From: Mucor racemosus
Taxonomy: Eukaryota; Mucoromycota; Mucoromycetes; Mucorales; Mucoraceae
Assembly: GCA_027405735.1 (NCBI GenBank)
Contig: JAPEHQ010000021.1
Span: 62,001-126,000, forward strand
Length of the DNA stretch: 64,000 nucleotides
Direction of reading: 5' to 3'
The notes below the pieces were generated by a model. The model did no database searches, had not been told where the DNA came from, and worked only from the letters and a program-made list of their open reading frames with translations. Positions 49,032-61,089 of the stretch are shown one piece after another. Within the stretch, counting starts at the first letter, position 1, and each line of letters starts with the position of its first letter. The position numbers and the translations under genes were made by a program.

Positions 49032-51419
49032 ATGGCTGTAACATTTCCCAAGCATTTGAAACCTATTGAACCTCAAGGAACCGCTTTATTACAACAGGAA
49101 CGTAATAATGCTACTTTCAAATCCAACGAATTAATGCAGTACATTTACGGCAAAGAATATCTCCAAACTAGAGATCGTATCCTGCAAATCCTTCAAAATG
49201 ATCCCATTCTCGGTGATAAATCTCATCGTTATTATAATGGAAGAGATTTCCGTTTCAAGAAATCATTAGCTGCTGCAAAGAGATTAGCTGAATTAGTTAG
49301 GTAAATTGATGATCATTTTTAAATTTAAGGGGAAACAGGGATATTCATCATGTTTTATTGTTATAGAGAACATCAATGGAATGACGAAGAGTTTGGTATT
49401 GCTGAATTTCTCTTTGATGAGCCAAGTCCAGTGAGTATATCCAAATGTTTTTTACAGCAAGCTTGCTTATACAATTCAATTTAGTTCCGTCTTCATCGTA
49501 GTATGTTTATGCCTACCATCTTGAATCAAGGTACCGAAGAGCAAAAGAAATTATATCTCGAGCCTGCAATGAAATATGAAATTATTGGTTGTTATGCACA
49601 AACAGAGGTACGTTGTATAATGGTTTGTCAGTTGATATAATATAGACTAAATCCTAATAGCTTGGTCATGGTTCCAATGTTCGTGGTTTGGAAACAACAG
49701 CTACATATCAACCCGAAACTCAAACTTTTGTATTTAATTCACCCACATTGACATCTTCTAAATGGTGGATTGGTGGTCTTGGTGTTGCTGCAAATCATGC
49801 AATTGTCATGGCTCGTCTTATTAGCAATGGTAAAGATCATGGTCCTCATCCTTTCATCGTTCAGATCAGAAATTTGGAAAACCATGAACCACTAGAAGGT
49901 GTAACCGTAGGTGATATCGGTCCCAAATTTGGATTTAATACTGTTGATAATGGCTTCATCCTTTTTAATAATATGCATGTGCCACATATTGCCTTGTTGG
50001 CTCGTTATTCTAGTGTCAATAAAATTACTGGAGAATACGTTACACCACCAAACTCTAAATTAGCATATGGAACTATGGTTTTTGTTCGTGCAAACATTGT
50101 GCTTGGTAAAGTTTATATTCACAAAACATATATTTTTTTTAGGTTCAACCATCTAATTTTAATTTTAGAATCTCGTTATGTGCTTGCAAGAGCTGCTACT
50201 GTCGCTGTTCGTTACTCTGCTATTCGTAGTCAAGGCTCAGATGCTGCTAATCCTAAAAAGATTACTGTCGCTGATGGTTCAATCAAAACTGTCGAGACAC
50301 CTGTGTTGGATTATACTATGCAACAATATAGATTGTTCCCAATTATTGCACAGGCATACGCATGCCATTTTACTGGTCAAGAAATGCATCGTATGTATTA
50401 TGAAAATCAAGAAAAGATGGCTCAAGGCGATTTCTCTTATTTGGCCGATCTCCACGCTTCTTCCTCGGGATTAAAGAGTTTGACTACTACTCTGGCTGTT
50501 TCTGCTATCGAGGATTGTCGTCGTGCTTGTGGTGGACATGGTTATTCCTTGTTCTCAGGTCTTGGTCAGTTTTATCAAGATTATCTCCCTAAAGCCACCG
50601 TAAGTTTGATCTAGATAAATCTAAGCAACTATATACTAATAATATTATATAATTTAGTGGGAAGGGGATAATTACTTGTTAACTCAACAAACCGCTCGTT
50701 ATTTGCTCAAAACAATGAGATCTGTTCGTGCCGGTAAAATTAGTGGCAAAAATTCTACGTTCTCCTCTGAATATATTTCAGAATATCTCTCCAATCCTCA
50801 AGCTCGTTGCCCATTTACATCTGTCAAAGACTTGAGTAATCCGGAAGCATTGTTGTCTGCTTTCAAATTCCGTGCTGCTTTCCTAGTTGAAAAGGCTGTT
50901 CATGCAATTGACGTTGAGCAAACAACTTGGAACGATATGTTGGTAGAGATCTATAGAATCTCTCGTGCTCATTGTCAGCTCTTGATGGTCTCTAATTTCA
51001 TCAAAGCTGTATTCAATGACAGTGCAATAGCTAATTCGGATATTGGTAAAGCCCTTCAGCGTGTAGCTATTCTTTTCTGTCTTTCCACTTTGGAACAAGA
51101 AGCTGCTGATTTCTTGACTTCTGGTTATCTTTCACCTGATCAAGCTTTGATGATCAAACAACATACCATTACTGTTCTAAAGTCTATTCGCCCCGACGTT
51201 GTTGCTCTCGTCGACGCCTTTGGTTTCCCTGATTATCTCTTGAACTCTGCTTTAGGTGAAAATGATGGTGATGTCTATGAGAAAATGACAGCTATGGCAG
51301 AAAAAGAACCTCTTAACCAAAATAAGGTTGCTGATGGATATGAAGATTACATTCGTCCTCTTATCCATAGCGGAAAAGGCGCCTGGAAGGTTGACCAAAA
51401 GGGTATTGCTAGACTCTAA
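49032..51419 (+). CDS. Peroxisomal acyl-CoA oxidase
   Basis: Six exons (49032-49300, 49367-49430, 49485-49607, 49661-50105, 50169-50599, 50658-51419) join to 697 aa, normal for the family. The FAD/substrate domain has CYAQTELGHGSNVRGLETTA and KWWIGGLG. ACGGHGYSLFSGL and WEGDN follow; Glu446 of WEGDN aligns with the catalytic base of ACOX enzymes. The C-terminal tripeptide is Ala-Arg-Leu, a PTS1-type peroxisomal signal. The enzyme makes trans-2-enoyl-CoA and H2O2 in the first step of beta-oxidation. A T19-like tract upstream (48969-48998) is probably part of the promoter. Confidence 0.96.
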
Positions 51420-51649
51420 ATGTAAATAAACGGTATATTCAAGTTCATAGATTAAAGAAAAAAGTTATTAAAATAAAACCATCGCACTATTATATATTTT
51501 GACTAATCTAACCATTTGCAATTCGATATACAGAACATATTTCATCGTTCCACTACAGAGTATCGTAACTTTGTAACAGTAGGATAGACTGAGTCAAATG
51601 AATAACTATAATATAATCTTTACCTAGTATCATCGCATATATAGTATAG

Positions 51650-52850
51650 CAATCAATCTAGAAATATTAATTTGTCGTCGAGATAATCCAAATAGTAGTT
51701 CATATCACAGCTTGAACCCTAAGTAACGGAGTTCTAAAATTCATTTGATGAAAGATCATAAAAAAATGAATGAAAAATGGCTCAAAAAACAAAATCGTTT
51801 AATGGCTTATGAGCCGCAACGTAAATCGGCCTAACATATTATATAGTTTTTGTACAGTTTTGGATTTTTCATCCATCTAAATAAAAATTAAAAAAAAAAA
51901 TTCACTTAAAATTGTGCGTAAAATGCAATTGAACTTTTGGAAGTTTTTTGAAAATACATAACATTTTTTATAACGATGACTCAAATGTAAGTAATGGAAA
52001 TAATGCACAGCAAAATTATCTATCGATCGAGCTATTGCGAAACCTTCTAGCTATATTTTCCATAGAGAAAACAAGATTTTTGCCTAATTTTTTTCAGATT
52101 CAGAATTTGGGATGGGGGTATATAAGGGAAAAATGAAAGCTAGAAATGGAGGTACCTTTTTATACACATTTTTGAGGATATCTCCACGACAAATTAATAT
52201 TTTGAAAACGTCTAAATTAATTCTGAGAGAGCTTAACGAGCTTAATGACATGGATGCAAAAAAAATGTTGCTCAATTTAATCAATATTTTGAAACCTACT
52301 ATAGAAATATCAAAAAAAAATGAATAAAAATAAAAGTGCTCAAATATTTTTTATATTAAAATATGTTATATAGCACTTCAAAACAAGTAAGTTTTATTAT
52401 TAAAAAGTGTTAGTATAGCCTAATGTTTTCTGGAGATATGAATCCTCAAAGTTTTCAATCCTTTAGCAGTGAAATACGCGTAAAAAATCTGAAACCTTAG
52501 CACTAAAAAAATAATAACAACTGCAAAAAGTAGGGTATTTCCAGACAGTTATTTTTGAATTAAAGCTGAACATCTCAGGTATATTGACATATAATTTTTT
52601 CTTGGTGGTATTTAGTGAAAACAAAAAGTAGAGCACGGATGAAAAATGAGACCCAGTTTTCAAGGAAAAAGCAGTGAATTTTACGCGTTTTTGAGCCCTT
52701 CGTGAGACATAGAATAAATTTAGGAATATATAGCAAAATGTGACCAATTCATGTCTGTTTAGTAGTGTCTAAAATATATCTTAAAAATGTTTAGTATGAG
52801 GTTAGTTATAGAAAGAAGGCATATTCCGATTTTGAAGAAGATTGAAACTA
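51650..52850 (-). repeat. Dispersed repeat R, copy 4 (inverted)
   Basis: Inverted copy, collinear with copy 5 and extending somewhat further at the 3' side (to about 52850), which suggests that copies 1-3 are shortened. 51420-51649, just before it, is the ACOX 3' flank. Confidence 0.7.
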
Positions 52851-53193
52851 TCAATTTTATTTTTTGAAAATTTAAGTTTAATATTAGAATTCATTTTAAC
52901 TTATTGAGCGTAGTTTCTTTGTGTACTACAGCCAGTCAAAATAGGTTGTGAAGGACAGAACGAGCAAAATAAATTGTAATTTTTTTTTATTGATTAATTA
53001 GTCAGAAAAATAATCACATAAATATCATAGAGTGTAATTGTTTAGCTTCTACATGGAAAAAAAAATCCAAAAATCATTTTTTATTATATATGCTGTATTA
53101 ACAGATATCGTTTTCCTGTGAAGATCGGACGAGATCTGGTATTTTTAATATTGATGACCGTAACTTTTATAGATTATAAAAATTCTGTTACTA

Positions 53194-53689
53194 CAGTCGT
53201 GATTCGATTTAGTGGAATCGTTGGGAGGGAGAAAAGTGTCCACTAAATCGAATTTTCCACTAAATCGAATAAATCATTTTCCGCAATATTGGATCAAAAA
53301 ATGAGAATAAAAAGGCGTTACTAATTTACAGTATTAAATAATATTGTTAATAAAGGCTTTTCATATTCGAGCAACTGAATTAAACAGTGAATGATAAGAA
53401 ATCTATTAAAAAACTGAAGCAAATCAAGCACGTGATTTGGTTATTCTCCATATTTCTTCTAGTTTCATGGCTACCAGATCAAGTTATTACCGGATAAATA
53501 CAGTTTTATCCAATAGTATTTATATTTTACTAATATAGTGGACTGGTAGAAACGAAATTGTCCACTATCCACTGAATCGATTCAGTGGATTTAGGTAGTA
53601 AAATTATGAAAAAAAAAACGGGAGATTTCAAACTGTCCATTAAATCGAAAATCCGTTATTTACGAGTCCACTAAATCGAATCACGACTG
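53194..53689. mobile_element. 496-bp pogo/Tc1-like MITE
   Basis: Ends CAGTCGTGATTCGATTTAGT and the exact reverse complement ACTAAATCGAATCACGACTG, directly flanked by TA (53192-53193, 53690-53691). TIRs are about 23 bp. The motif TCCACTAAATCGAAT is repeated several times inside both ends. There is no coding capacity. CAGT ends with TA duplication fit the pogo/Tigger group. Confidence 0.9.
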
Positions 53690-53954
53690 TATATATAAGA
53701 CACGTTTTACCTACTTACTACTAAATTTTTGTATATATACGTAGCGCTATTTTGTATTTTACTGATTATATGCTCACTGGGAACTTCAGTTATATTTTCT
53801 AGTGAAATAAAGTCAGCTTTTGCATTATTGTACCTAGCATAATCACGTAATATAGGGCAAAAATAATGGATTTTTCTTTATATTTCAATCAGGAATAAAG
53901 TTTTTTTTGTAAACCAAATTGCTGCTAATACTCAGCATATAGTAGGATCATATT

Positions 53955-54185
53955 GAAATGTCAAAAGAGTCTATATAAATAATCTTGCCAGAATATTACA
54001 CTTTTATTAACAATACATCCTTTGGATGTATTTATATACCTTAATTATAACTATTACTAGAGTTTTACTATCTAAGAATATGATGTAAGTCAATGATCCA
54101 TATTGATTTACTGTAACACTAATTATAGACTGTGACCTTGGATGTGAGACATAGGATGAGTATTGACATAACACATATGCCAAAG
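53955..54185 (-). repeat. LTR-like repeat G, copy 2 (inverted)
   Basis: Reverse complement resembles 5285-5545 and keeps the palindrome ATACATCC...GGATGTAT (54013-54031 region), the TATATAAATAC box and GTTATGTCAATA. Confidence 0.5.
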
Positions 54186-54286
54186 AAAAAAATATGATCA
54201 AATTACTCAATATTGCGCAAATCGAAAAAAACCAAATAACAGATAAGTAGAAGGATGGCGGTTAAAAAAATCAAACATAGAGGGGA

Positions 54287-54366
54287 CGTTTGTCCTAGTT
54301 GCTAGACTTATGCGCTTTACAGCTAGTTCAAACGGAGAGGTTGTGGGTTCGAAACTCATGTAAACG
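54287..54366 (+). pseudogene. Degenerate tRNA-like sequence (Val-UAC-like)
   Basis: CGTTTGT (54287-54293) and GTAAACG (54360-54366) can pair as a 7-bp acceptor stem with two G-U pairs. The T arm GTGGGTTCGAAACTCAT contains a good B box (GGTTCGAAACT). The centre has CGCTTTACAGC, like the anticodon loop of tRNA-Val (UAC), and TCCTAGTTGCTAGA resembles its D region. The anticodon stem does not pair and about 10 extra bases follow it, so it is probably a pseudogene or a SINE head, not a working tRNA. Confidence 0.4.
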
Positions 54367-55025
54367 GATTTTCTTCGGAACTTGTGTTTGCCAGGCTAGA
54401 AGCGCAGCAAATCATCCCCTCACCTTTTTTTCGTTTCAACTTTCTACGCGCAGCTTTTAAAAGACTAGCAATTGTCGTCTTTTTTTCTCTATTCTAATAT
54501 CATTAGCCTTATTTTGGAAATCCATTTCTTTATGAATATCTTATTTTACAAACACAAGAGATTTACAAAGTAGACACATTCTGCATGCAATAATTTAATA
54601 ATGTAAACTGTATTGTAAGCCTACTGAGAAACATGTATAATCACACAGATTAAATATCATAATATAAAATAAAATCAAATTAGAAATTAATAATATATTA
54701 TGAATTACAATTATAGAAAGAAATTAAAATAGTAATCTCTAATGACTAAGTTTCCAAAAAAACTTAGTCGTGCTTTTTTTTAATTGATTTTTTTAAAGAA
54801 AAAAAATATGAGATGCTTGAAGCTTGCGAAATATCTCACACAACCATTTAATATATATTTATGATCGATAATTAGAAGTATTCCTCACTACTGTCCGTAT
54901 ATTTTGATTTTGGTTTTCATCCAGTAAGTAGTAACAAATAAAGTATTAAATAATAGGATTAAGTTTTTAAAATAATAACAAAAAACTACCAACAGTATAC
55001 TCGTAAATTATAATTTAATACATTA
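54367..55025. other. Intergenic, no gene recognised
   Basis: AT-rich; only short frames. Includes the tail beyond the tRNA-like sequence and a poly-T/A hairpin at about 54774-54808. Confidence 0.35.
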
Positions 55026-55364
55026 TCGTTCAATATGACCGAATATTAATGAATCAGAGAAAATACAATCGGTAAAAACTGATACTCAATGCTAAACGAG
55101 GTCAAGATTGATGAAAGGTGCTTTCATTGCGTGGTGCAAATTGCGACATTTTGATGGATAGAAATTACAGGACCAAGATGTTGTGTTTGCTTCAGGATTT
55201 TCAAAAGGGTTCAGAAGCATTCTTCATTAAACTCAACTAGATGTTGAATACTCACCATATGCGATTAGTATCATTTTGTCTTTTATTTAATTGCTGTATT
55301 ATTAAAAATCAAACTTTTCATAGCTTATAACAATGACAATGGGATGTTTCTGATTTTAAATTGA

Positions 55365-55582
55365 CATTTATCATAAGGCGGACTGATGATACATTTGATA
55401 CTACTGTTGATGGAACAAGTCAATTTAATTTATGGGATTTGAATGAAAATAACGAGGAACCATTTGTAAGTACTTAAGTTAGTTCTGGTAAAGCATTCAA
55501 TAAATTGACTTGGGACAAAGAGGATAAAAAGGCGGCAATAGGTTCCAGTGATGGCCATGTTTATGTTTATGATATTGGATAG
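55365..55582 (+). pseudogene. Dynein intermediate chain-like fragment (K copy 5)
   Basis: Reads DDTFDTTVDGTSQFNLWDLN, so the family Trp is present here, then EEPFVST, a TAA, and SSGKAFNKLTWDKEDKKAAI and GSSDGHVYVYDIG, then a TAG. Stops show that it does not encode a working protein. Confidence 0.78.
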
Positions 55583-56881
55583 GTAATATTAAAACTCAAT
55601 GTAAATCACCTCTAGCGCAATATTTATAACGTAAGACTATATCATCGTCAAATAAGCTACCACATAATATTAACGTGTATAAATATTTACGGTAATAAGC
55701 TTGAATCAAGTGAGTATAGCATCGTAAATTCTTGAAAAAGCTTTCAGGTATTATAAAATCTCTTATTTTTAAGACTTACAAAGCTTATAAGCGGAATATT
55801 AATTTCAAAAATTATTCTTCTCCAGATCATCAATTTTGACATTTTTTAATTTTTTTTTCTGATTTTGCAAATCTAGAGTTAATTATACTACCAATTATAA
55901 AAACAAAAAATATACACATATACAGAATTTAGCGCTCTATTTGCTCAATAAAAAATAACAAACATTTTTATTGCAAAATATTACAAGAAAACTCTTTAAT
56001 CAAAAAACCGTTTTTGGGCCAAAAATGCTAAGTTTCATTACTTAACAATTAATATTAAGCTTTTATAAAATGTGTATTAGTCATGGCTACAATTTTCTCT
56101 CACAATGTAGTATATTTAAACGTTGATTTTGGTATCAAAATTTGATTTTTCTATTTTTTGATCAAAATCATGAGGGTTGGTAAGGATAAAATGATCCCCG
56201 AAAATGTCCGCTACAAAAACTGAATTTTCAGACCGTACTGCTTAAATATAAGAAAAGTAAAAAAAAAAACGCATTTTCATTTAAATCTTAGATATTTACC
56301 ATAGTATAAAAGACTTAGCCGTTCGATCGTGTTATGCTCAATTATGGCGTCGCTCTAAGAGCTCGCTTTTGCAATTTTTTAATAAATCTATGATATGACA
56401 GACAGTTTTTCTAGTAGAAAAATGTATGTTTCTACAGTATGATAGCAAATATTGCCTATTTTGCTTAGTTTATGGGTTGATGCGCTGTTATGCTGCTTTT
56501 ACATTGGCTGAAATGTGCAATTTAGCAGGGTTTTAATTGCGCTAAATAATGTAAAGCTTTGAAAATCCTTTTCTACGTGTGTTGTTTCTCTCTTTTTGTT
56601 TTCATCTTCCAAGGATATTATTCACCGTTTGATAAGGCATATCAGACTATCAAGCTGGTATTCTTCTTTTCTTTTGTCTGAATGCGCATGCTAACATGAA
56701 GGACTAATGTTTTTAATATAGGTAGCAGTCGTTATATTAGAGACTGGTATTTTTATTTAACCCCATTCTAAGATCAAATATCATTATTTACTACTGTATT
56801 GTTGGATGTATTTTTTGATTACCAGATCAAATCGAAGGCAATGATATTATATTTACTCAATAAAAAGCTAAGACTGGATAC

Positions 56882-57410
56882 TGTCGTATATTTTCAGGAT
56901 TGATAAATAGTACTTAAAAAAGAATACAATTATCAAAGAATGAGTAATTAATCAGTTCTTCAACTGTATGATAAAAACAAGATATCGTTTATTTAGATAT
57001 AAAATTATGGCCTTTTATATTGATTTGACATTGAGATCCTGAGATGTAATTTAAGGCGCTATTGAACCATTAGATCTGTTTGATAGTAATCTATGGATTG
57101 AAATGGATCAATCATAATTTAACCGTTCTTGCAGAGCTTGTGAGTTGTCTTGTTTCAATGCTGCGCTAAATATGCTTGGATGTTGATTTGATAGCTACTT
57201 GATTGGTTAACTGCTGGGATGAAATAATGTGGTGTCATAATTGAGGTCAAAGCGTTTTTGGTAATTACTGGATTAAACTTGATACGCTAGGAGTTTCTTA
57301 TATCCGATATCAAGACTTGCACTTCAATACATGTCGTAGTCAATAGATTTTAAGATGTATTGATACTGTAGAAGGTGATAATATATGATACTAGTAGGTG
57401 GAATACAACA
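56882..57410 (+). mobile_element. Solo LTR, family 1, copy 1 (529 bp)
   Basis: Starts TGTCGTATATTTTC and ends GAATACAACA (TG...CA). Flanks GATAC (56877-56881) and GCTAC (57411-57415) form a 5-bp target duplication with one mismatch. The empty site GGCTACAAA is present in the other K copies. No internal retrotransposon remains. Confidence 0.85.
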
Positions 57411-57878
57411 GCTACAAACCCAGGAAATGTTCCAGAAAAGTGATAAAATTTCAAATGATATAGAAACAAAAAAAAAGGGATAATCAAATGTTTTGTCTAA
57501 TAACCATAGTTTTGATCGTAGCTACTGTATACTTGAAAACAAATCTTTTTACAGCTGACAATCGTAAACTAAAATGGTAAGTTTAAAGAAGGTTAATTTG
57601 TTTAAATTTTAAGAGTGATAAAGTAACATATGTAATCTTAGATTTGGCTTGCATATAAATTTAATAAGCAGTAAGCGTTATTCAAGTTTATGCTCGAGCA
57701 AAAACCATTGTTGCTATAAACATTATAGCTATAATAAACATATTTACAAATGATGATGATAATCGTAAATATATTGGTTCTTGCATATATTACTCTACAT
57801 CAAAAACGTATTGATTTGTATTATTGTATTGTCTATTATAATTTATATTAATGAAAACAAATGTGATTTAAAAACCCA

Positions 57879-58236
57879 TGATGTGAACTACTGGCAGTCT
57901 TTCACACATCAAATTGAATTAGTAATAAATAACATGAATCTGGTGTGAGAACCAAGATCATGAAATATAGAAACTTAACTATAATTTAAAATCACAAACA
58001 ACAATTATAGATAATTGTATAACCTGAATTAATAATTGCTGACCCCTTTTCCCATCAGCTTTAAAACCAAGATCAAATTACTGCATTAGTAATTTGAATT
58101 AGACATTTAATATAAATACCACAACAACGATCCATCGAGTAGATGAATCGTTGCTTTACTTTATACCTTTAATGAACTTAGTAGAGTTATAATTGTATTT
58201 CCTATCGCTTTTTTTATAATTACGTTTTTTGTAGCA
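57879..58236 (+). mobile_element. Solo LTR, family 2 (358 bp)
   Basis: Starts TGATGTGAACTACTGGC and ends TTTTGTAGCA, flanked by a perfect 5-bp duplication ACCCA (57874-57878, 58237-58241). The empty site AAAACCCATTCCAG is intact in K copy 4. A TATAAATACC box lies inside. Confidence 0.88.
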
Positions 58237-58852
58237 ACCCATTCCAGTAAAAAAATGCAATGGAATTTTGAGAACGGCACGATGCTCATGTACAAACCAA
58301 TTTGTGCGTAGTATACGATTAGATCATTATGCTCATAATCAGATTTTATTATTATGCACAAATAGGAATAATGAATGCTTATGGGCAATTCTACTATTAT
58401 GCACACATGGGATTAATGTCATGTATATAGTAGACAGAATCTATAATTCTACACATACAGGCTTTTCGTTATGCTCGTGTGCAATTTCTTTTGTTGTGCC
58501 CATGTGCATCTTGTTATCTTTTTAGCCATTATTCAGTGGGCGCAACAACTCATCAGGCTATAGTGTATAGCCCACCTGGGCACAATAAAATTATCTTGTG
58601 CAGCACAGGTCGGCCGTAGTGCTTTTATATATAAATCCTTTAAATTTGTGATTTTATCGACTTTTTTTGAATCCGGTTGTATCATCTTATAGCTGCCTGG
58701 GATATTTAAATAACCGCTTCCGGGCTGTCCGGTAATTTTTTCTAGAAATTTAAAGCATGGAAATATCATTAGATCATTAGATGGCCGCTTCCGGAGATTG
58801 TCGGCTTTTTTTTGGAAGAGTGACGATTGGCAAAAATATGAATCATATACTG

Positions 58853-59390
58853 TGTTGTACGTCACCAAGTACCATATGTTATCACCTTCTAAAGTATCAA
58901 TAATACATCTTACAATCTATTGACTATGACATGTATTGAAGTGCAAAGTCTCGATATCCGATATAAGAAACTCCTAGCGTATCAAGTTTAATCCAGTAAT
59001 TACCAAGAACGCTTGGACCTCAATTATGACACCATATTATTTTATCCCAGCGGTTAATCAATCAAGTAGCTATCAAATCAACATCCAAGCACAACAACTA
59101 GCACAGCATTGAAATAAAGCACCTCACAAGCTCTGCAAGAACGGTTAAATTATGATTGATCCATTTCAATACATAGATTACTATCAAACAGATCTAATGG
59201 TTCAATAGCGCCTTAAATTACATCTCAGGATCTCAATGTCAAATCAATATAAAAGACCATAATTTTATATCTAAATAAACGATATCTTGTTTTTATCATA
59301 CAGTTGAAGAACTGGTTCATTTATTACTCATTCTCCTTTAATTGTATTCTTTTTTTAAGTATTATTTACCAAACATGAAAATATACGACA
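58853..59390 (-). mobile_element. Solo LTR, family 1, copy 2 (inverted, 538 bp)
   Basis: Reverse complement aligns along its length with 56882-57410 with scattered changes. It starts TGTTGTACG (complement of the CA end) and ends ATATACGACA. The flanks TACTG and CAACA do not match. 58622-58852, between K copy 5 and this LTR, holds two diverged copies of CCGCTTCCGG...GTCCGG near 58722 and 58784 but no gene. Confidence 0.8.
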
Positions 59391-59639
59391 CAACAGGTGG
59401 TTTTATTGGACAGAAATATCATATTTTGCTGATGGTTTTCTCGATTCACAATGATTTGTGAAAGTAGAAATATGAATTTTTATGCAGCAATATATATAAA
59501 TCTATTATCATGTATAAGTGGTAATTAATTGGATTAATATTCACAAGAATAGGATTATTTTCTTTATTTCCTGCAATTTCAATATTAGTTTATTATTTTG
59601 TAAAACTTAAAACTCATTATCCAGGGCTTAATTTCTGTA

Positions 59640-60870
59640 CTCACTAGATAGATCTAACTCCAAGCTACTCTGCATTTTTTGTTTTAGCAAAAAATATTGA
59701 TTTTTCGTCGAGATAATTAAAATGATAGTTTTTATCACAGCTTAAAACCTATCATACCGGGATTCCAAAATTTATTTGCTGAAATGAACGAAAAATGATT
59801 CAGAAAAACAAAATTGTTTAATGGCTCATTATCTGCAAAGTAAGTCGACCTAACATATTAAATAGTTTTTGTACAGTTTTGAATTCTGCATCCATTTAAA
59901 TAAAAACTAGACAAATATTCCACATTAAATTGTGCGCAAAATGCAATTGCAATTTTGGAAGTTTTTTTAGAATACATAACAGTTTTTATAACAATGTTTC
60001 AAATGTAAGTAATGCAAATAATGCGCAACAAAATTATCTATCGATCGAGCTATTGCAGAACCTTCTAGATATAGTTTCCATAGAGAAAACAAGATTTTTG
60101 TCTAATTTTTTTCAGATTCAGAATTTGGGATGAGGGTATATAAGGGAAAAATGAAAGCTAGAAATGGAGGTACTTTTTTTGTACACATTTTTGAGGATAT
60201 CTCCACGAAAAATCATTATTTTGAAAAAAACCTAAATTGGATCTGAGAGAGCTTAACGAGCTTAATGACATGAACGCAAAAAAAATGTTGCTCAATTTAA
60301 TTAATATTTTGAAACCTACTATAGAAATATCAAAAAAAAAAAATGAAAAAAAAAAATAAAAGTGCTCAAATATTTTTTATATTAAAATATGTTATAGAGC
60401 ACTTCAAAACAAGTAAGTTTTATTATTAAAAAGTGTTAGTATAGCCTAATGTTTTCTGGAGATATGAATCCTCAAAGTTTTCAATCCTTTAGCAGTGAAA
60501 TACGCGTAAAAAATCTGAAACCTTAGCGGTGAAAAATTAATAACAACTGCAAAAAGTAGGATATTTCTAGACACTTATTTTTGAATTAAAGCTGAACATC
60601 TCAGGTACATTGGCATATAACGTTTTCTTGGTGTTATTTAGTGAGAACAAAAAGTAGAGCAAAGATGAAAAGTGAAACCTGGTTTTTAAGGAAAAAGCAG
60701 TGGGATTTACGTGTTTTTGAGCTTTTCATGAGATATAACATGAATTCAGGAATAGCTAGCATAATGCGACTAGTTTGTATCCATTTTGTGGTCTCTGAGG
60801 TATATCCTAAAACTGTTTATTATGAAGTTGGCTATTGAAAAGAGGGTAAGCTCCAAGTGGGTCTTAAGTA
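59640..60870 (-). repeat. Dispersed repeat R, copy 5 (inverted)
   Basis: Longest copy together with copy 4; carries both outer blocks (AAAAAATATTGATTTTTCGT near 59690 and the CTCAGGTACATTGGCATATAA block near 60600). Frames seen in other copies are interrupted here. Confidence 0.7.
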
Positions 60871-60979
60871 GGTGTAAAAATGCTCAAAGATCAATTTTAT
60901 ACTGAATATGAATAATGCGAACCTAAATAATTAGTCTTAAGATATTTTAATGAACTTTTGAATTGTTTGACTAAATAAA

Positions 60980-61034
60980 GGGGAGAGAGGGAGGGAGGGG
61001 GATAGGGATAGAGGGGGAGGGGGGAGGGGAGGAG
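60980..61034 (+). repeat. G-rich polypurine tract
   Basis: At least eight runs of three or more G within 55 bp, with only A and one or two T between. It has the spacing needed for one or more intramolecular G-quadruplexes and is also a purine mirror-type tract. Unusual in this AT-rich DNA. Confidence 0.85.
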
Positions 61035-61089
61035 ATAAATAAGTTGCATGTAAAAGTCTTACAAACACATATTCAAAATTTAAAATATG

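Larger units (their letters stand above)
55026..58621 (+). mobile_element. Transposon K, copy 5 (left end missing)
   Basis: Begins at a point matching about 36326 of copy 4 and ends with the intact right terminus GTCGGCCGTAGTG at 58621. It carries the dynein-like segment (55365-55582) and two inserted solo LTRs (56882-57410 and 57879-58236). Confidence 0.8.
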
